Shown piece after piece: positions 53,476 through 63,347 of a stretch of DNA of 64,000 bases. The notes below the pieces were generated by a model. That model saw nothing but the letters and a program-made list of their open reading frames with translations, did no database searches and was not told the DNA's origin. Source of the DNA: Parundibacterium terreum (GTDB lineage Bacteria; Pseudomonadota; Gammaproteobacteria; Burkholderiales; Burkholderiaceae_D); NCBI RefSeq assembly GCF_014636315.1, contig NZ_BMED01000001.1:1555941-1619940 (forward strand), in the 5' to 3' direction. Numbering within the stretch: the first letter of the stretch is position 1; each line of letters opens with the position of its first letter. Made by a program: the position numbers and the translations under genes.

Positions 53476-54510
53476 TCAGAACCTGTGCTGCATGCCTACT
53501 GTTACCGCATTGGTGCCGCTACCGGTATCCACAGAATAGTTGACCGCATACAGCAGTGTATGATCGTTGCTCACGTGACCATAATCTATGTAAAACCGCG
53601 TACGCTTGGAAAAGTCGTACTGATAACCGATGGCGTACATCTTGGCACCGTTGTCCGCTGCGGTCTTGTCATTCTTCTTGGTGAAGTTTGCCAGGAAGTT
53701 GCCCTGTCCCATAGGGACGGTAATCCCCACCATCATGTCCGAGCTGTCCAGCGTGGTTGCGCCGCCTGCCTCATCCTTGTTGATACCATACGCAGCAGCA
53801 GCCTTAACGGGGCCAAAATCGTAAGTGGCCGCAAGTACCGTATTTTTGACCGAGCTGGTTGCCGGGTTGCCATTGACTTTGCTATACGCCAGCCTGCTCC
53901 AGAACGGGCCATTGGCATATGCCACGGACAAGCCTATGTAGCGCCCGGCGGAATTGTCGCCAGCTACTTCGCCAAAGCCATAGCTGGCGTAACCGGTAAA
54001 GCCGCTGAGATTAGGCGTGATGTATTGGAGTACATTGTTCAGGCGCGCAGTATAGCCGCCGGTGTTTTTGGGACCATTGCCGAACAGGCTGGCGGTACGG
54101 CCTGCAAACCCATTGCCGAAAGGATCGACCTGGCCTAGCGTATCGTCGATAGGATTATATTGGCGGCCCATCTGTACCTGCCCCCCGCTGCCCTTCAGGC
54201 CGACAAAGATCTGGCGGCCGAAAGCCAGGCCGCCCTGGGTCGATGCGCCGGTATCGACGGCCATACCCATCTCCATCGTAAAGTAGGTGGACATGCCATC
54301 GCCCAGATCTTCCGTGCCGCGAAAGCCCACGCGTGAGCCATTGCCCATGCCGCTGCTGAGTTTGACAACATTGCCGGCCGCTCCGCCGCGTTCTATTGCC
54401 AGGCCGGCATCCACCAGGCCGTAGATGGTAATGCTGGATTGTGCCAGAGCGCTGCCGGACATAATGCAGCATGCGGACAATATCGCCAGCGCAAGTGTTG
54501 ATTTCTTCAT
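53476..54510 (-). CDS. Gram-negative porin (OmpC-like, Burkholderiales type)
   Basis: 344-aa trimeric beta-barrel porin. Signal peptide with cleavage after ALAQ, then SSITIYGLVDAGL, the hallmark first strand of betaproteobacterial porins; a 16-strand barrel follows with SRVGFRGTEDLGDG, and it ends VGMQHRF with the C-terminal Phe needed for outer membrane assembly. Probably the uptake route for the sugar acids handled by the upstream genes, though general diffusion is equally possible. AGGAG precedes the ATG. Separated from kdgK by 419 bp that carries its own promoter. Confidence 0.93.
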   Translation of the reverse strand: MKKSTLALAILSACCIMSGSALAQSSITIYGLVDAGLAIERGGAAGNVVKLSSGMGNGSRVGFRGTEDLGDGMSTYFTMEMGMAVDTGASTQGGLAFGRQIFVGLKGSGGQVQMGRQYNPIDDTLGQVDPFGNGFAGRTASLFGNGPKNTGGYTARLNNVLQYITPNLSGFTGYASYGFGEVAGDNSAGRYIGLSVAYANGPFWSRLAYSKVNGNPATSSVKNTVLAATYDFGPVKAAAAYGINKDEAGGATTLDSSDMMVGITVPMGQGNFLANFTKKNDKTAADNGAKMYAIGYQYDFSKRTRFYIDYGHVSNDHTLLYAVNYSVDTGSGTNAVTVGMQHRF

Positions 54511-54929
54511 GAAGAGGTCTCCTGTTTTATTTCGACTATTGATTCGATTTTTTATAAACTCACTTCTGCAAAGCGGGTTTGGGAGACTTGAAGCAACTGC
54601 CTTTCAAGCACCGGGTCCCTTGAAACGTCTTTGCCGAAGCAGACGAAACCGCTGCCCTTGCCCTACCACCTTAATGGTCACGGCACACTGCAACCGATTT
54701 CATAAAGAGCCGCAGATGCAACTGATCTTTATGAAACGGGTTCCAGCGGACAACGATAGCGCGTGGATGAACAAAGCCATCACACGACGTTTCAGAGCAC
54801 CTCGCGTACTCTGTGCCGATCCCGGAAGGCAGCTGCGCTGGAAACCTGCATGCTGCTCATGCGAATATCGGTGAATAAAACTTGCCTAACTCATAGATAC
54901 AAGAAAATACGAAAAATACGTGTTCTCGC
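54511..54929. other. 419-bp spacer between porin and kdgK genes
   Basis: No recognisable coding frame. It holds an inverted repeat TTTCATAAAG (54698-54707) / CTTTATGAAA (54727-54736), 10-bp perfect arms 19 bp apart. This may be a regulator site for the porin or a hairpin after kdgK; no T run follows, so it is not a normal terminator. The rest shows nothing I can support. Confidence 0.5.
54698..54736. promoter_or_regulatory. Inverted repeat TTTCATAAAG / CTTTATGAAA
   Basis: Perfect 10-bp arms separated by 19 bp, 188 bp before the porin start. Could be an operator for the GntR or a catabolite regulator. Placement only; no consensus identified. Confidence 0.4.
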
Positions 54930-55886
54930 TTATTCCACCAGCAGTGTTTCCACAATGTGCACCAGCACCCTGCCCTGATCGGGAATAGGCGCTACCGCAC
55001 CATATCCTGTGGTGGAAATTGCCGCCGCCACGTTCGCGTAGCGGGTTGCATCCAGCAGGCTGTCGCCGGCGGCCAGCCTGGCGATCAGTGCGCCGTCAAA
55101 GCAGTCACCTGCACCGGTGGCGTCTACAGGCTCCACCCTGAAAGCAGGCACGTGGCGAGCCTTCTCCTCTTTCTTTTCCCATACCCAGGCTCCCTGGGCA
55201 CCGCATTTCAGCACGACCTTCGTGGCACCGTGCGATGCACACCAGGCTAGCACCGATGGAATATCCTCTACGCCGGACAAGGTTTGCGCCTCATCCAGGC
55301 TAGGCAGGAATACATCCGCCAGCGGAATGGTTTTTTCTATCGTCGCTTTTGCTTGATCCAGCGCCCACAGGCGCAGGCGCAGATTGGGGTCATAGCTCAC
55401 CACAGCACCTGCAGCGCGGGCAATTTCTATTGCGGCAAACACAGTCTCGCAAGCGCTTTCGCTGATGGCCTGGCTGATGCCGGACACATGCAAGTAGGAC
55501 GCACTCTGCAGCATTTTTTTATCCAGGAAAGCCGGCGTCATGCGGCTGGCGGCAGAACCTGCCCGCAGGTAATCGAAATGATGACCCTGCTCATCGTGGC
55601 TGACGAAATACACCCCAGTATGTGCGTGAGTATCTATCTGCACGGATGAAGTATCGATGCCTTCCTTTTCCCACAAGGCCATGAACATGCGACCGAATTT
55701 GTCGTCGCCCAGGCGGGTGCTGTAGGCAACCCGGGCACCCTGGCGCGCAGCCGCCACCGCAAAATTGGCGGTATCGCCGCCGTATCCCTGACGGTACTGT
55801 GCAGCGGCGGTTTCATTGAATTCCACCATGGGCTCGCCCAGCGCGACGATGTCGATCTTCTGGTCCGGTGCGGCTCTATCTTGCAT
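54930..55886 (-). CDS. kdgK: 2-keto-3-deoxygluconate kinase (PfkB family)
   Basis: 318-aa PfkB-family sugar kinase. The N-terminal GEPMVEF and YGGDTANFAVAAARQG motifs, DYLRAGSAASRM, and the catalytic signature DATGAGDCFDGALIA with the base Asp are present, in the arrangement of KDG kinases. It phosphorylates 2-keto-3-deoxygluconate to KDPG, the last step before aldolase cleavage. Its start lies 11 bp inside the uxuB-like gene (translational coupling); GGAGG precedes it. Assignment to KDG rather than another sugar rests on the neighbouring uronate genes. Confidence 0.85.
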   Translation of the reverse strand: MQDRAAPDQKIDIVALGEPMVEFNETAAAQYRQGYGGDTANFAVAAARQGARVAYSTRLGDDKFGRMFMALWEKEGIDTSSVQIDTHAHTGVYFVSHDEQGHHFDYLRAGSAASRMTPAFLDKKMLQSASYLHVSGISQAISESACETVFAAIEIARAAGAVVSYDPNLRLRLWALDQAKATIEKTIPLADVFLPSLDEAQTLSGVEDIPSVLAWCASHGATKVVLKCGAQGAWVWEKKEEKARHVPAFRVEPVDATGAGDCFDGALIARLAAGDSLLDATRYANVAAAISTTGYGAVAPIPDQGRVLVHIVETLLVE

Positions 55887-57378
55887 GCTCTGCCTCCATC
55901 CCGGCCAGTTCGGCCAGTTCGGCGCTTAATTGCTGTAAGGCCGTCGCCGTACCCAGTTCACTGATGCGGCGATAGTGCCTGCCTATACTTTCTACAAAAC
56001 GTCTGTCTGCAGGTAAGTCGCTGCCGAAGACCGCGGTAATATTCAGCAGTGCCTGCACACGATCGGACGGCGCCGTAGCGGCAGTCTTTAGTGTGACCGC
56101 CAGTGGATCGGACAGCTCATACGCTGCCCCAGCATCCGTCGCGCCAGCCAGATAGCGCAACCAGCCGGCCACCGCGAAGCACAGGCGCTCTATCCCCAGA
56201 CCGGCAGCCAGCCTTGCCCGTATGGTACCCAGCAGGCGCTGCGGCATTTTTTGTGAGCCATCCATCGCGATCTGATGAAGCTGATGTTTTAGTGCCGGAT
56301 TGCGAAAACGCTGCAGCAATTCCGTGCGGTAGGCATCCAGCCCCGGGCGCGACAGCGTAGGGGCAATCTCCTGCGCCATCATGCCGGAAATGAATTGCGG
56401 CAAATAGACATCCTGCATCGTCTGGTCGACCGTCGCATATCCCATCAGGATACCGAGGTAAGCCAGTGATGAATGGCTACCGTTCAACATGCGCAGCTTT
56501 GCATGTTCATAGGGCTGCGCATCGCTGACAATCGTCACGCCAACACGCTCCCATGCAGGCCGTGGCCCAGCAAATTTATCTTCTATTACCCATTGAGTGA
56601 ATGCCTCGGTCATCACTGGCCATGCATCCTCCGCGCCGAGCACAGAGGCGATATGCTCGCGGTCCGTATCCGTGGTCTTCGGCACTATCCTGTCCACCAT
56701 GGCATTCGGAAAAGCGCCTTTCTCTGCTATCCATACAGCCAGCGAGATATCCACTTTTTCTGCAAAAGCCAGTACCAGGCCGCGTGTCGTGTCGCCATTG
56801 GAAGGCAGGTTATCGCAAGACAGGACGGTGAAAGGTGCAATGTCCGCCTGTTTGCGCAATGCCAGCGCGTGCACGATAAAACCGAGGGCTGACCTGGGGC
56901 TGTCCGGCCTGGCCAGGTCATGCACGATATCAGGATGATCCAGCAGCAATGCCCGGCTGGCCGGGTCATGGCAATAACCTTTTTCAGTCACAGTCAGGCT
57001 GACGATGTGACAGCGCGGATCGGCCATCGCCGCCAATACCGCAGCCGGGTCTTCCGGTGCAAGCAGGGATTTGACCAGCGCGCCTATAAGCTGCAGGCGT
57101 TCCTCTTGCTCGCTCCTGATCGCCAGCGTATATAACTGATCTTGCGGCGCCAGCGCATTCCTGGTATCCGCCTGTCGCAAGGAAACGCCGACGATGCCCC
57201 AGCGCAGATCTCCGCTGGCCAGCACAGCCTCGGTATAAGCCGCCTGATGTGCGCGATGAAATGCTCCCAGTCCCAGGTGGACGATGCCGGGAGCAACTTG
57301 GCTGCGGTCATAGCCTGGTATGGCCGCGTGCACCGCCAGTTGCTGCAGGTTTTTGTCATTGATGAATTGCTTGGACAT
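55876..57378 (-). CDS. uxuB: Fructuronate reductase-like (mannitol dehydrogenase family)
   Basis: 500-aa NAD-dependent oxidoreductase of the long mannitol dehydrogenase family. N-terminal Rossmann start GIVHLGLGAFHRAHQAAYTE, middle SCDNLPSNGDTTRGLVL, and the catalytic helix KLRMLNGSHSSLAYLGILMG with the lysine are complete. Family members reduce fructuronate (UxuB), tagaturonate (UxaB) or fructose; uxaC in the same operon makes fructuronate reductase the best guess. It follows the second ABC permease by 50 bp. Confidence 0.85.
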   Translation of the reverse strand: MSKQFINDKNLQQLAVHAAIPGYDRSQVAPGIVHLGLGAFHRAHQAAYTEAVLASGDLRWGIVGVSLRQADTRNALAPQDQLYTLAIRSEQEERLQLIGALVKSLLAPEDPAAVLAAMADPRCHIVSLTVTEKGYCHDPASRALLLDHPDIVHDLARPDSPRSALGFIVHALALRKQADIAPFTVLSCDNLPSNGDTTRGLVLAFAEKVDISLAVWIAEKGAFPNAMVDRIVPKTTDTDREHIASVLGAEDAWPVMTEAFTQWVIEDKFAGPRPAWERVGVTIVSDAQPYEHAKLRMLNGSHSSLAYLGILMGYATVDQTMQDVYLPQFISGMMAQEIAPTLSRPGLDAYRTELLQRFRNPALKHQLHQIAMDGSQKMPQRLLGTIRARLAAGLGIERLCFAVAGWLRYLAGATDAGAAYELSDPLAVTLKTAATAPSDRVQALLNITAVFGSDLPADRRFVESIGRHYRRISELGTATALQQLSAELAELAGMEAEHAR

Positions 57379-57428
57379 ACTAGTGCTTTATTCTTCCTCA
57401 GGGGTCTATTCTTGGGGCCGGTTCGTGG

Positions 57429-58331
57429 TTATGCAGGTTGCGGATGCTCGCGCACCCGTGACACCAGTTGCGTAGGACTGACAAAACGCATCGCGATCAG
57501 CAACCACAGCAAGGTAACGATCATGTACACCATCGCCATTGCATCGATAGACTGCGGCGCCCTGACCCCGGCGGCAAATACCGCGTAATACAGCGCCACC
57601 ACCAGCGTCTGCGTATCCGAGCCAGCCGTCATGAAGGTCAGTTCAAACATTGCTATCGTCCGCACCAGCACCAGCAGCGAGGCAGCCAGGATGCCCGGAG
57701 CCAGCAAAGGCACCAGGACATGGCGGAACATCTTGCCGGTGGAAGCGCCAAACACGCGCGCAGCCGATTCCAGATTGGGATCTATCTGCTCAATGAAAGG
57801 CGTCATCACCAGGATCACGAAAGGCAAAGCCGGCAGCAGATTGGCGATGATCACGCCAGCCAAAGTGCCAGCCAGGTGCAACTGATACATCAAAGTCGCC
57901 AGCGGAATGCCGTAAGTGATGGGAGGGACCATCAGCGGCAGCAGGAACAGGCCGGTCAGCAGGCGCTTACCCCTGAACTCGCGCCTGGCCAGCGCATAGG
58001 CTGCAGGCACGCCGATTACCAACGCCAGCACGACTACCGCCAGCACGACCTCTATCGTCACCAGCAACACGTCACCCAACTGGAATTCCTTCCAGGCGGC
58101 GGCATACCACTCAAAGGTAGTCCCTTCCGGCAGCAAGGTGCCAAACCAGCGAGTGGCGACCGAATTGGTGGCCACCGACGCAATCATCAAACCCACATTC
58201 AGCAGGAAAAAGGTCATGAAACCGATGACGACACTACTCCATACCTTGCTGCTCCAGTTGACAGGACGTTTCGCAGGTTTGCTGGCAATAGAATCAGGCA
58301 TGGCGGAAATATTCGGAGAAATTGTTTGCAT
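57429..58331 (-). CDS. ABC transporter permease (PotC/CysW type)
   Basis: 300-aa inner membrane permease with six helices. The EAA loop is present as ESAARVFGASTGKMFRHVLVPLLAPGILAAS (about residues 205-235), which contacts the ATPase. Resembles PotC/FbpB-type permeases. ATG 58331 follows GAGGT; the frame opens to 58343. It starts 8 bp after the stop of the first permease gene. Confidence 0.88.
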   Translation of the reverse strand: MQTISPNISAMPDSIASKPAKRPVNWSSKVWSSVVIGFMTFFLLNVGLMIASVATNSVATRWFGTLLPEGTTFEWYAAAWKEFQLGDVLLVTIEVVLAVVVLALVIGVPAAYALARREFRGKRLLTGLFLLPLMVPPITYGIPLATLMYQLHLAGTLAGVIIANLLPALPFVILVMTPFIEQIDPNLESAARVFGASTGKMFRHVLVPLLAPGILAASLLVLVRTIAMFELTFMTAGSDTQTLVVALYYAVFAAGVRAPQSIDAMAMVYMIVTLLWLLIAMRFVSPTQLVSRVREHPQPA

Positions 58332-58339
58332 GATGGACC

Positions 58340-59227
58340 TCAACCTTTTCCGCCGGTGACAGGGCCGCGGTACAGCATGCCGCGCGCACCCAGCACCAGC
58401 GCCACGACGGCCAATTGCACCATTCCCATGATCATCGCTACGGTGGAAGCCATGGAATAGTCATAATTTTCAAACGCCGCCTCGTAGGCCGCTATGGAAA
58501 TAACCCTGGTCGGCCCCGCCGGCGAACCCAGCAATACGGCGGAAGGAAATACCGAAAAAGCCTGCACGAAGGACAGGCAGAATGCCATGGCCAAGCCTGG
58601 CAGCAGCAAGGGCAGGATGATGTGCCTGAATTGCTTGTAGGGTGTTGCTCCCAGCGTCGCCGCAGCGCGTGTCAGCACCGGGTCTATACCCGTGATGTAG
58701 GACAGGATCAGCAGGAAGGCGAACGGAAAACCCGAGATCACCAGAGAGATCAGCACGCCCCAATAGTTATGGGTCAGTCGTATGCCGCTTTCAAACAGAT
58801 GCAGCATTTGCAGACCCTGGGTGAACCAGCCTTTGGGGCCGAAGTAGGTCAGCATGCCTTCCGCGATCAGCACCGTGCCTAGCGTGATAGGTATCACCAG
58901 GATAGTCGTCGCTATCTTCTGGTAGCGGGTCTTGCGCCGCAGATGGTAGGCGATAGGCAAGGCAATGCCGACATTGATAATGGTCGCAGGCAGCGCCAGC
59001 TTCAGCGTCGTACCTATCGTCATCCACAGATGATCGGTATTGAAAAATTTGATGTAGTTGGCAAAGGCGCCGCCTTCGCTCGGGTCCAGCGGCTTGAAGG
59101 ACAGCAGCAGGCCATGGCCGAAGGGATAAACAAAGACTAGCAGCATGAACAATACCGCCGGCACCAGCATCCACATGACGGGATCAAGCCAGCGCGAGCC
59201 GGCTGCCATCGCTTTGCTGTTCATCAT
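58340..59227 (-). CDS. ABC transporter permease (PotB type)
   Basis: 295-aa inner membrane permease, six helices (PVMWMLVPAVLFMLLVFVYPFG first), with the EAA-type loop TRAAATLGATPYKQFRHIILPLLLPGL. The start is ATG 59227, overlapping the ATPase stop (ATGA); the longer frame from 59368 lies inside the ATPase gene. Forms a heterodimer with the next permease. Confidence 0.88.
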   Translation of the reverse strand: MMNSKAMAAGSRWLDPVMWMLVPAVLFMLLVFVYPFGHGLLLSFKPLDPSEGGAFANYIKFFNTDHLWMTIGTTLKLALPATIINVGIALPIAYHLRRKTRYQKIATTILVIPITLGTVLIAEGMLTYFGPKGWFTQGLQMLHLFESGIRLTHNYWGVLISLVISGFPFAFLLILSYITGIDPVLTRAAATLGATPYKQFRHIILPLLLPGLAMAFCLSFVQAFSVFPSAVLLGSPAGPTRVISIAAYEAAFENYDYSMASTVAMIMGMVQLAVVALVLGARGMLYRGPVTGGKG

Positions 59228-60324
59228 GCTGCCTGCTCCACCGGATAGGCCAGTACGCGCTCCTGCGGCACCGAGACCGTCATGTTGTCGCCGGGTTTTG
59301 CATTGCCAGCCCCACGGACATATAAGCGGGAACGGTCTTGCGTGCGTAACATGAAAAGCGATTCGCAACCATAATACTCAACCGACTCCACACTGGCCGT
59401 GATGCTGTTTCCAGCCTGTTCACCCGGTGCGCAAATCGTGAATTCTTCCGGGCGGATGGATACCGTAGCGCGTTGCCCCAGCAGGGACTTGGGGATGCCT
59501 GCCAGTGAAATTCCGGGGCCGCTCAGGTGCGCGCCGTTGCCATCCTGGGCGGAAACGTCCAGCACCAGCTCATTGCGATACCCCATGAAACGGGCTACAT
59601 GCAAATTGGAAGGCTGGCCATAGACTTCCTGCGGCGTGCCTATCTGCTGCACCAGGCCATCCTTCATGACCACGATGCGGTCTGCCAGCGACAACGCTTC
59701 ATCCTGGTCATGGGTCACGTAGATCGTCGTGCGGCCCAGTTCGCCATGGATACGGCGTATTTCCGAGCGCATTTCCAGGCGCAGCTTGGCGTCCAGGTTG
59801 GACAAGGGTTCATCCATCAGTATCAGCGGCGGTTCTATCACGATGGCACGCGCAATCGCCACACGCTGCTGCTGGCCGCCTGACAATTGGCCCGGCAACT
59901 TGTCGGCGTGCTGCAGCAGTTGTACCAGCTCTAGCGCACGTTTCACCCGCACTGCGATATCGGCTGCAGCCACACCGCGCATCAGCAGGCCAAAACCGAC
60001 GTTCTTCGCCACCGTCATATGAGGGAACAAGGCATAGTTCTGGAATACCATGCCAAAGCCGCGCTGTTCCGGCGGCAGCGTATCTATGCGGAAATCATCC
60101 AGATAGATACCGCCGTCGGACAAGGCCAGCAAACCGGCCAGGCAGTTCAACGCGGTGGATTTGCCACAGCCGGAAGGACCCAGCAGAGCGACAAATTCGC
60201 CGCGTGCAATATTCATGCTGAGGCCGCCCAAGGCAGCAACAGGTGCATCGCCCTTCCCCGCATTGGGACCGTCGAAACGGCGTGTCACTTTATCCAGGCG
60301 CAGGGTTTTAAAATCGTGTTTCAT
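59224..60324 (-). CDS. ABC transporter ATP-binding protein (PotA/UgpC type)
   Basis: 366-aa ATPase. Walker [11 protein letters not shown]-loop [14 protein letters not shown], signature [15 protein letters not shown], Walker [15 protein letters not shown] and H-loop VTHDQDEAL are complete, and a C-terminal TOBE-like domain follows. ATG 60324 begins the conserved part ([13 protein letters not shown]). Third gene of the importer set. Confidence 0.92.
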   Translation of the reverse strand: MKHDFKTLRLDKVTRRFDGPNAGKGDAPVAALGGLSMNIARGEFVALLGPSGCGKSTALNCLAGLLALSDGGIYLDDFRIDTLPPEQRGFGMVFQNYALFPHMTVAKNVGFGLLMRGVAAADIAVRVKRALELVQLLQHADKLPGQLSGGQQQRVAIARAIVIEPPLILMDEPLSNLDAKLRLEMRSEIRRIHGELGRTTIYVTHDQDEALSLADRIVVMKDGLVQQIGTPQEVYGQPSNLHVARFMGYRNELVLDVSAQDGNGAHLSGPGISLAGIPKSLLGQRATVSIRPEEFTICAPGEQAGNSITASVESVEYYGCESLFMLRTQDRSRLYVRGAGNAKPGDNMTVSVPQERVLAYPVEQAA

Positions 60325-60443
60325 GGTCTTTGATCCAATAACATTTTTTTGCTGGCACAAGTCACTTGCAATTTTCTTGTGCTGGTTGAGAACATGCCTT
60401 TCAGTGGAATGGCATGTTCTCTCTGGCTAACGACGTCCTGGGC

Positions 60444-61619
60444 CTATTTGGCTTTTTGCGTACCGATTTCCTGATCCCAGATGCGGAAGGCTTTCACCAT
60501 TTCCTGGGCATCCAGTGGCTGGACATGCGGATTCTTGGCGATCAGCTCTGCATATTCAGGGCGGCCAAACTCCTTGATCACATCCTGGCTGGACTGCGGC
60601 GCCATCGTGATAGGCACGTTCTTGATGGCGGGACCGGGGTAGAAATAACCCTTGTCATAAGTCAGCGCCTGCTGCTCAGGCTTTAACAGATAAGCCATCA
60701 CATCCAGCACCACTTTGGATTTTTCTGCAGAAAGGCCTTTAGGCATCATCATGTACTGGGTATCGTTGACCCAGGTCATGTTCTTGAAAGCGCCAACCTT
60801 GAAGTTTTTCGGTACAACGCCGAGTGCCCGTGGATTGATATCCCAGCCGGTGACCGTCACCGTCATATCGCGCGAACCCTCGCCCAGCTCTTTCATCACC
60901 GCGCCGGTGCCGCCTGGATAATATTCGATGCAGGTATTCAGCTCTTTCAGGAAGGCCCAGGTCTTGGTCCAGCCGTTGACCGGGTCTTTAGGATTCTTGT
61001 CGCCCAGCAGATAAGGCAGACCCATCAGGAAAGTACGGCCGGGGCCGGAATTGGCCGGGCGCGCATAGATGAAGCGGTTGGGATTGGCTTTGCACCAGGC
61101 CAGCAGCTCCTGCGGGCTGGTAGGTACCTGCTTGACCTTGTCCGGGTTGTATTCCATCAGCGGGCCGGAAGGCATGAATACCACGGCCAGTGCCTGGTCA
61201 TGTGCAAGTTCCTGCATCTTGCGGGCTTCCGGCAGATAGTTGTCGAGCACGCCGGGAAATTTTGCGGCATTGTCGGGCAGCATCTTGACCCATAATTTTT
61301 GCTCTATGCCGGCGGCAAGGATATCCGTGCCACCCAGGACCAGATCGATGTCGCTGCGGTCAGCCGCCTGCATCGCGCGCAATTTGCTCGGCAGTTCAGG
61401 CGCAGGAGCCTTGGTAAAAGTGAATTTGACGTTAGGGTTCTTTAGCTTGTAGCTTTCTATCGCATCCTGCAGCAGGGCCAGCGAACCAGCCACGTCCACT
61501 ACATTGATGGTCACCGGCTGCTGTGCCAGCACCGGCAGGCTGGAACCGGCGATTACCACCACCGCTGCTGCCGCGACGGTTTTCAGCGCCATGCGTTTTG
61601 AAATTCTTGAATCTTTCAT
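60444..61619 (-). CDS. ABC transporter periplasmic substrate-binding protein
   Basis: 391-aa solute-binding protein with a signal peptide (cleavage after VLAQ). The two-lobed family-1-like fold reads TINVVDVAGSLALLQDAIESYK, then SDIDLVLGGTDILAAGIEQK and DQEIGTQKAK at the end. Its relatives bind spermidine/putrescine, iron or sugar-phosphates, yet the operon points to a hexuronate or related acid. CGGAGAC precedes the ATG. Lies 256 bp downstream of uxaC, with a 12-bp-period repeat between. Confidence 0.88.
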   Translation of the reverse strand: MKDSRISKRMALKTVAAAAVVVIAGSSLPVLAQQPVTINVVDVAGSLALLQDAIESYKLKNPNVKFTFTKAPAPELPSKLRAMQAADRSDIDLVLGGTDILAAGIEQKLWVKMLPDNAAKFPGVLDNYLPEARKMQELAHDQALAVVFMPSGPLMEYNPDKVKQVPTSPQELLAWCKANPNRFIYARPANSGPGRTFLMGLPYLLGDKNPKDPVNGWTKTWAFLKELNTCIEYYPGGTGAVMKELGEGSRDMTVTVTGWDINPRALGVVPKNFKVGAFKNMTWVNDTQYMMMPKGLSAEKSKVVLDVMAYLLKPEQQALTYDKGYFYPGPAIKNVPITMAPQSSQDVIKEFGRPEYAELIAKNPHVQPLDAQEMVKAFRIWDQEIGTQKAK

Positions 61620-61748
61620 CTGTTTGTCTCCGATTGTTAGAATCTGATTTTTCTGCCCGGTGCTTATCTACACTCTTGTGGACATTTTTACGTCGTGTCG
61701 CAAATCCTGGCTTTCCGTCTGCAACATATGACGAACTTGCTACCCGAT

Positions 61749-61805
61749 CTGACACTGCTCTGATGCTGTTCTGATACCTGCTCTGATACCTGTTTTGATG
61801 CCTGA
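61749..61805 (+). repeat. Imperfect 11-12 bp tandem repeats between uxaC and the ABC operon
   Basis: Units CTGACACTGCT, CTGATGCTGTT, CTGATACCTGCT, CTGATACCTGTT, TTGATGCCTGA are head to tail; similar TTGATA/CTGATACTGTT fragments continue to 61837. No hairpin. It is in the promoter region of the substrate-binding protein gene (start 61619). Confidence 0.8.
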
Positions 61806-61875
61806 TGAAGCTTGATATTTGATGCACTGATACTGTTACATGGCGCCGTGGGCTCGCTGCCAGACGCCGCTATTC

Positions 61876-63297
61876 CTATAATTTGTAGGCATTCTTCGCC
61901 AGGCGATAAGTCAGGTCGTGCGCCAGTTCATGCGCTTCGTTTTCTGTAATCCTGTGCTCCGCCACCAGGCGCGCCAGGTAGCTGCAATCGACACGGCGGG
62001 CGACATCGTGCCTTGCCGGTATCGACAGGAAAGCGCGCGTATCATCATTGAAGCCCACGGTATTGGCAAAACCGGCGGTTTCCGTCGTCAACTCACGAAA
62101 GCGGCGCATGCCTTCCGGCGCATCGAAGAACCACCATGCCGGCCCCAGTTTCAGGCAGGGATAGACACCGGCCAGCGGCGCCAGTTCGCGGGAATACGAG
62201 GTTTCATCTAGCGTGAACAGGATGATGGAAAGGCGCGGATCAAGCCCGAACTTGTCCAGCAAAGGCTTGAGCGCCGACGTATATTCAGTGCCGCGCGGGA
62301 TATCAAAACCCTTGTCGCGACCAAAACGCGCCAGCATCTTGTCGCTGTGATTGCGCCAGGAGCCGGGATGTATCTGCATGACCAGCCCATCGTCTATGCT
62401 CATCCTGGCCATCTCGGTCAGCATCTGGGCGCGGAACAATTCTGCCTCCGCAGCGCTGGCCTTGCCGGAAGTGACGACAGCAAACAGGGACTGGATTTCT
62501 GCATCGCTGAGGTCCGCCGTCCTGGCGCTGGGGTGGCCGTGATCGGTTGACGTCGCTCCTAGTTGCTTGAAGAAGGCGCGGCGTATCCTGTGCGCCTGCA
62601 GATAGCCGTCCCAGCTAAAAGTATCTTCGCCGGTCATCTCGCCGAACTTTTCCAGATTCGCGATGAAACCGTCAAATTCAGGATCTACCACAGGATCGGG
62701 CCGGTAGGCAGTCACCACGCGCTTGTTGCCGCCTGCGGTCTGCCATGCGTCGTTGGCCAGCTTGCTATGGTGCTGCATGCTGTCTATAGGTGATTCCGTG
62801 GTTGCTATGACTTCTATATTGAAGCTTTCAAACAGTGCACGCGGCAGGAATTCCGGCGTCTGCAGCCTGGCGGCGATATGGTCGTAGATCGCGTCCGCAC
62901 TGTCCGTATTCAGGATTTCATCTATGCCGAACACCTCTGCAAATACGTGGTCCAGCCACATGCGGGAAGGCGTACCGCGAAACAGCATCCAGTTCTTCGC
63001 CAGCACATGCCAGATACGGCGGGGATCTGTTTCTACCGGCGTGCCGTCGCGGGTCTTCACACCCACGTCTTCCAGCTTGATACCCTGGCTGAACAGCATG
63101 CGGAACACATAATGATCCGGCTGTATCAATAAAGCGGAAGGATTGGGAAAAGCTTCATTGTCTGCAAACCAGCGCGGATCGGTATGGCCATGCGGACTGA
63201 CGATAGGCAAATGCTTTATACCGTCATAAAGACTCTGCGTGATGGCACGCGTGGTCGGGTCAGCAGGAAACAGGCGTTGCGGGTGCAGCAAAGACAT
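61876..63297 (-). CDS. uxaC: Glucuronate isomerase
   Basis: 473-aa cytosolic isomerase of the amidohydrolase-like uronate isomerase family, converting glucuronate to fructuronate and galacturonate to tagaturonate. The N-terminus HPQRLFPADPTTRAITQSLYDGIKHLPIVSPHGHTDPRWFADN (in parts) has the metal-binding HGH motif and AIT; FESFNIEVIATTESP, and MQIHPGSWRNHS are further signatures. Length is normal. AGGAG precedes the ATG. First structural gene of the locus, 50 bp after the GntR gene. Confidence 0.95.
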   Translation of the reverse strand: MSLLHPQRLFPADPTTRAITQSLYDGIKHLPIVSPHGHTDPRWFADNEAFPNPSALLIQPDHYVFRMLFSQGIKLEDVGVKTRDGTPVETDPRRIWHVLAKNWMLFRGTPSRMWLDHVFAEVFGIDEILNTDSADAIYDHIAARLQTPEFLPRALFESFNIEVIATTESPIDSMQHHSKLANDAWQTAGGNKRVVTAYRPDPVVDPEFDGFIANLEKFGEMTGEDTFSWDGYLQAHRIRRAFFKQLGATSTDHGHPSARTADLSDAEIQSLFAVVTSGKASAAEAELFRAQMLTEMARMSIDDGLVMQIHPGSWRNHSDKMLARFGRDKGFDIPRGTEYTSALKPLLDKFGLDPRLSIILFTLDETSYSRELAPLAGVYPCLKLGPAWWFFDAPEGMRRFRELTTETAGFANTVGFNDDTRAFLSIPARHDVARRVDCSYLARLVAEHRITENEAHELAHDLTYRLAKNAYKL

Positions 63298-63347
63298 TCT
63301 CGACTCCTGAACGGTTTCTTAATTAGCTTACGTGTGCCTACTTGTAC

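Noticed and set aside
53257..54138. Plus-strand 293-codon frame running from dsbB into the porin region
   Set aside because: Crosses the dsbB terminator and is antisense to the porin gene.
57468..58460. Plus-strand 330-codon frame opposite the ABC permeases
   Set aside because: Antisense artefact of two clear permease genes.
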